Source: Lasiosphaeris hirsuta
Taxonomy: Eukaryota; Ascomycota; Sordariomycetes; Sordariales; Lasiosphaeriaceae
DNA: 64,000 bases
Assembly: GCA_030549175.1 (NCBI GenBank)
Contig: JAUKUA010000004.1
Location: forward strand, 5,642,001-5,706,000
Reading direction: 5' to 3'
The position numbers and the translations under genes are program-made. Below the pieces are notes generated by a model. That model was not told the origin of the DNA. It saw only the letters and a program-made list of their open reading frames with translations, and did not search any database. Position 1 is the first letter of the stretch. Every line of letters starts with the position of its first letter. Positions 36,470 to 47,362 of this stretch are shown in pieces.

Positions 36470-37155
36470 AATGGGCAATATGTCGCCCAAAAATCTTCCG
36501 TCTTATCTTTCTGCTATTTCCAGGCAGAGTCTCGTGTCTACCGTTCGCTAACCCCGCATCGACCTGTTTCAGGAATCGCCGTCTCGTTGTCCTGCACACC
36601 GCCTTGTCTGTGATAACCACTGGTGTGCAGCAGATTGGACGCCAGCTGCCACTCATCAGGAATGTTTTATCCCGACGGGCTGATCCGGCCACCCCCGGCC
36701 TCGGCGTGTAGTGAAGCGTGCGCTGAATCGCCATCCAATCGACCCCTGTATTTTGCAGGCGCGCAGCCTCACCAAGACAGTGGAGGCGACAATGCTGGCC
36801 TATTGATAAAACCTCGCACTGTACCGTATGCAAAGTCAACAAGACCTGCCTTCCGGGGGTTCAGGTATTTAGGCTGAAGCTGTCCGCCGCATCTGAGGGG
36901 ATTGATAAGCAATTCGCACCCAGAAACAAACAACCCATCTCCATCCTTCGCAACATCTCGCTCACCACTGTTGTCTCGACTGTTTTCAGCTGCCAGTGTT
37001 TTTGTGTGGACCCGCTATTTCGATTTCCATTATCCAACTTAATTGACAGCTGGACTGCAATAGTTTTCATTCTCCTCCCTGTCTCCCTCTTTGGCATTAT
37101 TGTCCCTTCAAGACCCGCGCTTTGCAATTTAGCGGAGGGTAGCTCGATTATTACG
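36470..37155. other. Intergenic
   Basis: Antisense ORF 36426-36842 shows no motif. A 9-bp inverted repeat (CTGCACACC ... GGTGTGCAG) lies near 36592-36630. Otherwise this is promoter-proximal sequence for the GTPase gene. Confidence 0.4.
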
Positions 37156-40100
37156 ATGCCTCAACCAACCAACAGCCCGTCGACTAGCGATGCCGCATCG
37201 GAGGCGGACACTGTCTCTTTTGTCGTGTTCACGCCCCAATCTAGCAGGGTAGCATCGTTGGCTGGTGGCCTCTCCCCTGAACCCAATACGGCCATCCCAT
37301 CCATAGAGGGGGGTGACTACGGTAGAAATTCCGTCACGCCGTCAGTCGCCATCAACCCACCGGCCTCTCGGCCTAGAAACAGCGTAACGCCCGATTTCGA
37401 TGCCCTCCCCAATATTCACGACCTCCGTCTATCCGACACAGCCAGCCCCTCCTCCGGCACTGACCCCTTAGACTTGAGCGACCTAGGCGCAGCCCTCGTT
37501 ACCAGCAGTCCCAGCCCAAGCCTCCACCTCCACCCGCAATATGCAGCGAGCAGCAGCCCCGGAACGCCAAGCCCAGCGACTCCCCGTCGTAATCGGCGAT
37601 CCTCCTCCCGCGTGAACCAGACACCACACAGCGTTCGGGATGAAGAGCCCCCGGTAGATAGGTTCCACGATCCCGCGTTTCAAAGTGCTTTCAACGAGGC
37701 GAGGGAGCAGATGGGGAGCCTGGCACGTGTGCTGGGGAGCAGCGATGTCCATCTGGAACCGGATTCGACCATACGAGGCCTGCATCATACGGCGCAGCGG
37801 TTGGCTGCGTTTCAGTGTCCGCCTACCAGGGTGGTGGGACTCGTGGGGGATTCTGGTGTTGGTACGCCATCTTCTGCCTTTACATCTGGGGCCGACCATG
37901 TGCTGATCGGGGGGTATTCTTGGTGTCTAGGAAAGAGTAGCTTGCTCAACTCACTTTTGGACCATAAAGACTTGGCCCGCTCGGTATGTATCTCCCGACT
38001 CGAGTCTTTAACAGGTCCGAGCTGCTGGGCCTTGGTGGTCCTCAGCCTTACAAGCTCCTTCCAGGGAGTGGAGGGGAGGAAGAGGAGGAAGGACAAATAA
38101 CATCAGACAGCGGCTAACGGGAGCGGAAAAACAGACAATGCAGGGATCGGCATGCACCTGCGTCGTTACCGAGTACCGCTATCGCGAGACCGACACCTTT
38201 TCCATCGACGTCCACCCCTTTACCGCAGACGAGCTCAGAGCCCAGTTCACCGAGATGGTCAGCAGCTACCGCCACAATTATCTCAACTCGGAGCGGATGG
38301 ATACCCCTGACGAGCGTAGAAACTGGGAGGAGCGATCTAATGTGGCGCTTGACACCCTCGGCGCCATGTTTCGTGGTCGGATGACCGAAAGCTTGCTCCG
38401 CTCCGAGGCGGTGCCGGAGGAGCAGATTGTCGAGACTCTGCTTGACTGGGCGGCGGAGCTCGGCCCGGGCACCGACCATGTGTCGCACACCGCCGATTCT
38501 CTCGAACATTGTGCCGACCTGTTGGCACGTCTGACGTCGGAGCAGACTATGCAGGGAGGCGTGGCAAAGTGGCCGTACATCAAGAGCATCACCGTCTCTC
38601 TGAATGCGTACATCCTCAGCAAGGGGTTTGTGCTCGTGGATCTGCCCGGTATGCCTCCTTCGCTCGAGGCAAAAAGTGCTTCCTCTCTCTGACAGAAAAC
38701 AGGGCTCCGCGACTTGAATTCTGCTAGACGCAACATCACCGAGCGTTATCTACTCAAGTGCGACGAGATCTTTGCAGTCTGCCCCATCGGTCGAGCTGCA
38801 ACGGATGCGAGTGTCAAGGATGTGTTTGACAGAGCTAGACAGGCGAGGCTGTCCAATGTTAGCATCATCTGCACCATGTCCGATGTAAGCGCCCCTAGAT
38901 ACCACGTGCTAGGCTGTTAGCAGCTAACGGTTGGCTGCGAAGGAACTCGGCCAGGCGGGGGAGGCAAGACGGGGCTGGAGAGGTGGCAGCACTGCCGAGA
39001 TTGAGCGTCTCAGCAATGCCATCTCCGCCGCAGAACGCCAATATGAAGCCTTAGAAGCGCAGATTGAGGAGCTCAAGGAGGAAATTGGGGATATCGATGA
39101 CGAAGATGAGGATTCCGATGACCAAGCGACAGCGGAGACACGAGACCGCCTGGATATTCAACTGAGCAGGCTCTATCGTGACCGAGACCGGGCTAGGTAC
39201 TGTTTTCTTCAGGCCAAGCGCTTTTATCTCCCTCCCCCCCCCCCCCCCCCAAACTTAGGCGATGGTATCGCTAACCAGACTTTTGTCTCTAGTGTTGCTC
39301 TTGATGAGCGAAAGTTTAAGTAGGTGTCTCGCTGTGCCCTGGAGGTCTGACGGCTAACAACTCGCAGTCTGCAACGATATCTGATCCAGACTCGAAACGT
39401 CAGAGTCACCACCGAGCTCGAGGCCGAGTACAGAGACAAGATTCCAGGCGGCAACCTCCGTGTCTTTTGCGCCGGTAACGAGCTATATTGGGTACATCGG
39501 AACACGATCCCAAAAGAAAGAGCTCTCCCCCTCCTACAGCTTAGCGGAATCCTTGCCATCCGCCGTCACTGCATGAGCATTGTCTCGGATAGCCAGCTGC
39601 GGATTGCAACCCAGTACTTGCGGGGTGATATCCCGAGCCTACTGAGCCACGTTCAGCTTTGGGTGCAGTCGGGCGCGGGGAGTGCGGCTGCGGAGCAAAG
39701 GGAGAGCATTCGAAGGGCGTTGGATGCGCTGGAGGCCCGCCTAAGGAGGGTGCGTAAGTCATCTGTAGGCGTAAGTCTACATTCTTGAAGAGTGCTAACG
39801 CAAGTTCAAAACAGGACTTGACGGGGAACACTTCTTCGATCAACACGTTGGCGAGGAGGCTGGTTGATAACTTCAATCAGCGTATATATAATCGTGAGGC
39901 GCCTGTCATGTCCAAATAGCCACCACGAGCCGACATTTGATCTTGCTGACGTGTACATTACCTTGTTACAGAGCGCAATACTGCTAGGTGGCGACAGGGG
40001 GCCATAGGTGCCGGCCAGGTTTGGGCAGGCGTAAGTGTCACGACGCACTGATTTCTGCAGATACAAGACAGACAAATGGGTGAAAACTAACCTCTTCTGA

Positions 40101-41224
40101 CTTCAATAGTGGAGTCACCGTAAGTCCCTTTGGGGTTTCCTATCATAGCCCCGAGATCTTTCAGCAACTGATACCATAGGACAGAAACATACGCCGCCTT
40201 CTGCAGGAAATATGGGGCCCATACGACTGGAGCCGTGGGTTACCACGACTGGAATGAAGAGGCCATGGCCGTGATGACACAAGACCTTGAAGTCCCATGG
40301 GATGCTCTATACCAATCTATAGGCACGTTTGGTGATGAGGTCATGTCTACCGTGTCCCACGCTATGGAGTGGGCTGTGAATCATCTTGGTAATATTTCAA
40401 TCCACCTGAGGGTTACCCATCCCCTTCAACCAAGTTGTCTTGCGGCGCTAACAAATATTGCGTGATGTCAACAGAAGATTCTCTAGAAGCCGATTCTGGC
40501 TCGATGCGGCCGCTCCTGGAAGCTCTCACGACCCGGCAACTCCTTTTGTTGGCAGATGTCGAGGGCAAGCATGAAAAGCTTGAAGATGGCGCTCTGTAAG
40601 CAAACATTGCCGTCATCCCTTGAGATAAAGGAAGCACTGACAGAACCGGATGCGCTGTTCAGGACACTCCGAACCTCGGCGCTTTCCGCACTGCGAACCT
40701 CATTCTTTGGCCAAGCTATGGAAGCATCGTACACAGGTGCCATTATGGAATCCGGTATAGTCCTTCTCCCATTGATCAGAAGGCTTCCTCAGCTGCCCCT
40801 CCCCTGCTCCTACTTTTCATCCATCCCTCTCGTCTTTCAATTACCCGGCATAAGCAAGCCACTGCTACGTTACAATTACCTTCGCTGGACAAAAAGCTGA
40901 CCAGATTACGCCAACAATGCAGGATCAGGAAGCGACAAGCGCCGAAAAACCATCATCAACAGCAAACTAAGCCAGGAAGCGCTCTTTACCGACCTCATGC
41001 GCCAGTTCCGTAGCGGATTCCGCGCGCTAGCGTTAACATTCCAAGAGGAAGTCAGGATCGCCATCGCGGAGCAACTTGATGTAGTGAGAGGCACTTTGGA
41101 CATCATCCGGAGCGAGAATGTCGCGCGGGAGAGCGAGCGGGATCCGGCTTTCAGGCAGAGGGTAGCCGCCGAGCTTGCGGGCGCGAGAGAGGTCATAGAT
41201 ATGGTGAGGGCGGTCGTCGCATGA
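37156..41224 (+). CDS. SLIP-GC-like (dynamin-related) large P-loop GTPase
   Basis: Multi-exon gene; introns 37862-37930, 37984-38134, 38649-38702, 38885-38942, 39197-39292 and 39320-39367 were checked by frame, later ones (39.78-40.92 kb) less surely. A disordered Ser/Pro-rich N-terminus of about 210 residues is followed by the GTPase domain: G1 GDSGVGKSS (interrupted by an intron), G3 VLVDLPG and a G4-like CTMSD, where this family usually has CTKSD. Then come an acidic coiled coil, a domain in the 39.4-39.8 kb exon and an alpha-helical C-terminus. In vertebrates the relative SLIP-GC is a nuclear, germinal-centre GTPase; fungal members are uncharacterised. Start taken at 37156; upstream in-frame ATG 37006 looks like leader. 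A C17 tract lies inside intron 39197-39292. Confidence 0.8.
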
Positions 41225-42025
41225 GAGAGCGTGACCGAAGAATAGAATATCTAGGGCCCGAAACTGGAGATGCCACGCGGAGGATAGACCCAGAATGACC
41301 AAGAAGACAGGAAGAAACCTTATTGATACGTACCCGACAGCGCGGCAACAGTAGTGATATCTCTTTCCCATCTCCCTCGGAGAGCTGACTAGGAGCCTTT
41401 AACTTGTTAGCAGGTCACTGCTGACAGGCCCGTCGATTGAAATGAAATTTGTCCCATAGCCTGGAGGTTACGTTGATCTCAGCCCGGCTATCGGGCAGCC
41501 TAAAACGATTGTCTCACGAAGGACCTCCGAGCCAGCTGTGCCTTGCAATATTTCAGACTTCCTGCGCACCCCGGATCTTTAACCGGCGTAATAAATACAA
41601 GCAGGGGTTGTCAGCGACCCCGTAAGCCCCTGAGGAAACTACTCAAAGAAGTCCTTGGTAGGGCAAATTATTTAGGCGGCACAACCTTTCGCCCATTCCA
41701 TTATTTAAAACCTCGCTTACAGACATTTATCATTTGGGGAAAAGGGAATAATAGTAGAGAAAAAGTCGCGGCTCTATTATAGGGTGGAATATATCTTATA
41801 TCGAGTATGGTTTAGTCAACCCTTTGTTGACGGAGCAGGCGGTTACAATAACCCTAAAGAGGCGGTGTACGATAGAGCAGTTCTCATGACGCTAGGTGGC
41901 CTCCTTGTCTCAGCCGTACATGGAACTTGAAGAATCTTGGACGCACGGAGATTGAATTAAGTACATGCTGTTAGATATTATACGCATCGCAACACAGCGT
42001 AGTCACTATTCACATGACTCGCCCA
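41225..42025. other. Intergenic, no supported gene
   Basis: Moderately AT-rich, no coherent ORF or motif seen. Confidence 0.5.
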
Positions 42026-44588
42026 TTACGCAAGGGTGATGAGCCTGAATTGCGGCTTTGCCGACTCCCAGGCGGTCAAACGCAGAGGAAAGACGAACTG
42101 CTGAACCCGGTAGGCCACGCCGCCGCTCCAGGTGACGGCCATGGTCCACACTTTGACGTCGTACTTGAATCCCTGGCCAGTTTCGCCCCCCACCCGCGAC
42201 AGAAAGATCACGTCGATGTCATCCTTGGCGCGGCCGCCAAGCCAGGTGTCGTCCAAGACGATGACGGAAACGCTACCTCGGTCTTCCTGGCCTGGGATAT
42301 AGACCGGATACTCGGAGCACGTGGCTCCGCGGGAGCGCACTGGGGTGCGGCCGATGGTGAAGCGGGCGGAGCTGGTCCAGAATCGCAAGACATGTGGCCC
42401 TGGGGGCTTCAACTCATTGGGTTCCTCGCCGTAATTGTCACTGGTGGGGTCAATGTCTGGCCGGGGAGGTGGCGAAGAGGAATCCACGCCAAAGAACGCA
42501 TTCGTATACGGCTCGACGATGGCCTCGGCGCCGGGGGCAAGGCGTACGTGTGCCGATGAGGCCCCCGCATTGTCCATCTTCCACCAGATTATCCTGGAGA
42601 CGGGCTCCAGACCACCTTCGTCCATCTCCACGTCCGCGCCACCTCGCCAGCCCGCCCATGACCAACTCGGAAATGCCTCTTCCCGCCGGCCTGGAAAATG
42701 CCCATCGGTCTTCCAGAGCATGGCCGCGTCAAACTGGAGGGTGGGAAGGCCGTGATGGTGTGTACCCAATCGGGAGCTCAGCGAATTCAACACCCCGGTG
42801 AAAGCCCCGACGGCGTCACCCTGGTTGGTGAGATTCCTGGTCACGTAGGATCTTAACAACGATCCATACCGAGACAGGGCATGGCCGGCCGGCGATGGCT
42901 TGTATATCCGTCTGAGCGTAGCGGAATACTCCTCATAATGCTCGATGATCTGGTCCAGATCCCGCGTGTCTCGAGACAGCTCGAGCCGGGTGTCCTCTGC
43001 GTATACCGTTTTGTTGCAATGCCAGTACGCCTGGCTGGGCGTGAAGATCAAGAGACGCCTCGATAACGCTTTCTCCTGGAGTGTCCACCCTCTGTGATCC
43101 CAAACGGAGGCGGCGAGTGCTTGAGAAAGCGTGGGGAGACTGCTGATGAGCTCGAGATTATCAATCCTGCACACGGCCTGGTTCGGTGTCGTCCTGGGCG
43201 AGTGGAGGCCGGGCACTTCCGAATCCGAATCGAGTCCGGTGCTGACGATGGTGAGGTCGGCAAACCCATACACCTTGTCCATCTGCTCGATTTGGTGCGC
43301 CTGATCGGCGACATCGTCTTGCTTGATGCAGATGGCATCCACCCACAGATACTCAAAGCCGAGGTTCTTGGCAATGAGCATCGCATCACGTATCGTCTTG
43401 GGGACGTCGCCGCGCTCATTGGAGAGACCGCCGACAGACGTGAGCTGCTGGTAATTTCTATCGACCAACTTCAGCTGCTTTGCGATCCCCCATACGTAGC
43501 TCAGCGCCGCGTACCTGGCGCCGCCCTTTGGCGCGTCGACGATGCAGCGGGCGTTCAGGTCGATGAGCCTCAGCCGCAGCCCGGAGGCGTCCATCGTCGT
43601 ATCCTGGTTACTGCATGTTGTCGAGTGGCAATCGACGCAGTTGGCCAACCACCTCTGGTATCTTCCAAAGTCGAGGTCGCGGGGAACGAGCCTTCCGCCA
43701 AAATGCTCTCCTCCCTTGGCAGGCCTTTGTAAGATTCTCGACCTGAAACGCTCCGTCTTCTCGATCCCGGGTTGTGATGCGGGGGCCTCCAGAAACAGAC
43801 GTGCGAGGCCTTTGTTCCGCTGGGACGCTATAGTAATGTCTCCTTTGACGGTCTTGACGTGCTCAAACAATGTCTTGTCATTCTTACACGTATCCACAAC
43901 GAATCGGCAATAGCTACAGCTTTCCGTGCCTGACAGGAGCTTTTGGATATTCACCGTGTTCCAAACATGCGCCAAGCCGTCCCTCGGGTGAGACGGCAGC
44001 ATCTGGACGATGCGTTCCATCTGGCATGTCTGGCAACCGCCTCCAGGCGCTCCTTGGCCTGGGAGCGGGGATGGGCAAGCTGCGGCCGGGGGGGCTGCCT
44101 CGGGAGGAAACCGTATGCCGGGTAGGTGCCTCGCTATAACTACCTGGATCCGCTTTGGATCGACCTGGCCGACGATCTCGCCAATCTTTTCGCCGTTTCG
44201 AAAGAATACGACAAGCGGGAGACCGGGCACGGCGAGCCGCTCTGATGCACCTCCCTCTGCGGTTTTCAGGTCTAACCGGAAGCAACAGATGTCTGGGCTG
44301 ACGCCGGAGATACTATAGACCCAAGTCATTCTATGCTCCAAAAAGCAAAGAAGATACCGTTGTCACACCTCTCTAGTCGCGGCTCAAAGTGTTTCGAGCC
44401 CATGCCTGGGAAGAAGACGTGAATGACCAAGACTTTATCATTTTTGACATTGAGTATAGACTCTTCAAATGCCTTGAACCTGCGACAAAATCAATAACGC
44501 CGAGGCGACGGAGTGGGTAGCGAGAATGACTGGGCGACGGAGAGAATAAATCAGTTTGATCTTACGATTCCAAGTTTTGCACCGCCAT
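42026..44588 (-). CDS. Thioredoxin-like-HET domain fusion protein
   Basis: Three exons (44588-44566, 44479-44369, 44312-42026) splice in frame to 806 aa. Residues 1-110 form a thioredoxin fold: VLVIHVFF (strand 3), then PGMGSK where WCGPCK is expected, and the cis-Pro strand LPLVVFFRNGEKIGEIVG. Both redox cysteines are gone. After a Pro/Ala linker and Cys-rich stretches comes a HET domain: YAALSYVWG, LGFEYLWVDAICIKQDD, VYGFADLTIVS and WDHRGWTLQEKALSRR. HET domains trigger incompatibility cell death in filamentous ascomycetes. The N-terminal domain may sense or bind a partner rather than reduce one; this is inferred. No ankyrin, WD or TPR repeats are visible. Confidence 0.85.
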
Positions 44589-45134
44589 GATTTCATGTAT
44601 ATACAATAAGCACTGTATTAGGATGGAAGCTGTGATATCTGATATCACCAACTAACCTAACAAGACGGAGAGGGTTCTTATTATCAGGGATGTAGGTATC
44701 CGGTGGGTTGTTGCCAAGTCTATCTTGTTTCTTCAGGGGGAGGGGTTGGGCTCGCAGATCTTGCCCGATGAGGGAGATGTTTGGCGCGGACAAGGGATTG
44801 GATGGTGTGACACAACCCAGGACTGCTACTTTTCCGGGCACATCCGGGCAAAGCGAAGAGCCAATGATGTTAGAAGAACCCAAAAAGTCTGGCATGCAAT
44901 TGGAAGAAGGTCTCGGGCAAATAACGTCCGGAATCGACGCCGCAGAGCCGGGAATCAGGCAAACGACCAACCTCCTACCAATCATGGTTCCTTGCACGCC
45001 TCACCTTTTCCGGCCCTCTCATTGGTCAAGCGGTTAGCCATGTGACACAACACCCCGTTCCTTCCATGTGTTGACCCAACGTGAGAACGATGAATTTCTG
45101 GCGAAAGAATTCCGGCCCAGGTTCTAGGAACAAG
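44589..45134. other. Intergenic; doubtful Cys-containing ORF
   Basis: A minus ORF at 44593-44985 would encode about 130 aa with five cysteines near its N-terminus, but it overlaps the presumed HET-gene promoter and has no recognised motif. Not called. Confidence 0.3.
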
Positions 45135-45469
45135 CCTGAGGATGACGGAGGAGATAGCTCAGAGGTATGGCTACCCTCGTGGCGGATTGATGCGTTGCTA
45201 CTGGCCTCGCCCTAAGCATAACATTCAGCAGACCTACGGGGATATCCTCGACCAAGGGTATCGTCTTCATGGGCACTCCGCATAGAGGGTCGGAATTGGT
45301 ACCATAGGCATTGCTGCTGGCCAATCTGTTCAATGTCGCAAGCTTTGGCCAGGGGATCCGAAAGCACCTTCTCATGAACTTCGACAGGGACTCAGCTGTC
45401 CTCCACCAGATCTCTCGCCAGTTCGTCCACCGGGCCATGCCCCTGCAGATCAGATCGAGCATCCGCTGA
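45135..45469 (+). pseudogene. Relic of lipase-like alpha/beta-hydrolase domain (NLR N-terminal type)
   Basis: In frame from 45254 the text STKGIVFMGTPHRGS, then an in-frame TAG (45305-45307, likely a former TGG), then ALLLANLFNVASFGQGIR and FDRDSAVLHQISRQF, match the DUF676/PGAP1-like hydrolase often found at the N-terminus of fungal NACHT/NB-ARC proteins. Upstream pieces (GGL, ALLLAS, HNIQQTYGDIL) sit in other frames. Stop codon plus frameshifts mark it as dead; no nucleotide-binding domain remains downstream. Confidence 0.7.
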
Positions 45470-45800
45470 CCAATCTTGTATGTGATTTGGCGTTTGCCTA
45501 ATACATTATTCTGTAACGCAGCCGAGTCAGTTTCTAACTCTGGGGCAGGTCGCGCTCGATACTAGCGCTATACTCGGCCTTCCAAATGAGATGATATTGC
45601 CCCTAAACGCCAGCCATCGGAGTAGGTTTCGCTTTTCCAGCAGCACAAACCAGGATTACCTTCTCGTGCAGTGAGCAATAAAGGATATCTTGTCCAGCGG
45701 CACGATCTCGAAATCACCCGCCGATCTGGCAAGTGGCTCCTCGCCAAGTAAAGCAGACCGAATCGGTGCCTCGGGCAAACCGGACAACACACCTCTCCTC

Positions 45801-45932
45801 GATTCAGACAAGGAAGGCATACCACCAGACCAGCAGAGGCTCATATATTTGGGACAGGAGCCGCACAATGGCCGCTCCTTCTCAGACTATAAGATCCCTC
45901 CTGCAAGAATTTACCCTTCCCCTCGAAGGTGT
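45801..45932 (+). pseudogene. Ubiquitin-like relic
   Basis: The frame starting at 45801 reads [18 protein letters not shown], then S-F-S-D-Y-K-I, closely matching ubiquitin from about Q31 to I61. The following strand ([12 protein letters not shown]) is shifted by one frame, and there is no terminal Gly-Gly. The N-terminal 30 residues of ubiquitin are not recognisable. It is either a decayed ubiquitin copy or the remains of a ubiquitin-like domain from a larger gene. Confidence 0.7.
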
Positions 45933-47362
45933 TGAGTATAACGCTGATGCTCGACTAGGAAGACACCATTCATCTTGTTCCCCGCCTACGTGTTGGATTA
46001 GGGGGAGGGTTGATGCAAATATTTGTCGAGACTCCGACGAGAAAAACTATCTCTTTTTACATTGCGTGTGCGAATGTGCGAGTGTACAACTGCCCGCGGA
46101 GGCCCAAGGCCTTACGGATGGAGTAAATATTTAAATGCATTTTATTCTAAGAATTTCAAACCTGTCCCACGCCCCACGACCGCCAGGCGTGGGATCCTGA
46201 ATGTTTCCAGTTGGTTTTCCTTTTGCTGGCACGGAACCTAGATAGATGGCGATAACCAGGCCCCTGCAGGCCCCCGTGCCATTCCACAGAGTGGGGAACC
46301 GCACGTTAAATGGATTATTATTGGATTATCCGTTCGCTTATCATACACGTTATAATGTACTAGCATGTTAAATATACCGGTATATGATATACGAGCCAAT
46401 CATACTAGTACGTATGACCCTATGTTGGTCACTGATCCCAATTCTAGACAATTCTGGACCACCGATCTACTGAGCATCATTTTGTGCCACTTCCGGAACC
46501 TGAGCTCACTTCTGGGCCTTGAACACACTGCTTGGCTACTAAACCTACTCTCGGGCTAACGACCCCGCTTCTAGGTCACTGATCCCAATTTTAGGCCACT
46601 GAACCAACTTTTGGGCTACTAATCTCTCTTCTATCAGTACATGCCCTAGGCTAGTACGCGATATCCTAGCTCAGAATTCATGATGACACATGATAAACCA
46701 GCACGTCATGGTACCAGTATATGATGATAGGATGTTTCAGAGTATACCAGTACATGCCCTGGGATTAGGTAGATTTGTGGGCTCGCAGTTGCGATCTCCA
46801 ACCTGTAACCAACAACCACAAACACACTATTTTCACCACTCTAAGCCAGAACGTCTGGATCCGTGTGATCCGCGGCGCCACACATTACCTTATTAAGTAG
46901 AAGTCCGGCGCAACTATGGAGATCTAATAAGCCCCACCATTCACCTTCCCCCGCCCAGCTTTAGATCCTCGCTTTATGCCAGGATACCGCGTACTGTCCT
47001 AGCGATTAGACTAGGGTGTCATACTCTATCCCACACCATTTACCAGTATATCCCGGACCTGATTCTGAGCTTCGTTCTTACCGTATCTAGAACAGGAATC
47101 TAACATACGACATGTACTTCCAGCTGAGCTTTTGGTGTGGCAATGGTATTTTAGGTGGTGCGGAGATATTACAGCATTGTAGACCATTCGTACGCTACTT
47201 ATGGCCTAGCTTCTAGCTAGATCTGGTAACTTTGATATCGGGCTGACAGCGCGCCATTATTTACTGTCTTTAATATTAACTCTTTGCACCTTTCCCTATA
47301 TGCGGTCTAGTGCTCAAACATTGCGATATAAGAAGCCTTGAAAAAAGCCTTTGAAATGGAAC
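45933..47362. other. Repeat-rich, AT-leaning intergenic region
   Basis: No gene supported. Contains the degenerate tandem array at 46422-46633 and scattered copies of ACCAGTAYATG-like motifs (46634, 46710, 46745, 47042). Confidence 0.5.
46422..46633. repeat. Degenerate ~20-nt tandem repeat array
   Basis: About ten imperfect units of 19-22 nt related to CTTCTAGGCCACTGAACCCA, e.g. GGTCACTGATCCCAATT twice and GGCTACTAA twice. Units are too diverged for a functional array; this looks like an old, possibly RIP-mutated minisatellite. Confidence 0.6.

Noticed and set aside
39197..39292. Poly-proline coding stretch in the GTPase ORF
   Set aside because: It is intronic: splicing from the GTACTG donor to the CTCTAG acceptor restores the conserved protein and removes the C tract.
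43094..43732. 212-codon plus ORF within the HET gene
   Set aside because: Antisense shadow of conserved HET-domain coding sequence.
46422..46633. Regularly spaced repeats as a CRISPR-like array
   Set aside because: Units are contiguous and degenerate with no conserved repeat/unique spacer alternation, and the genome is eukaryotic.
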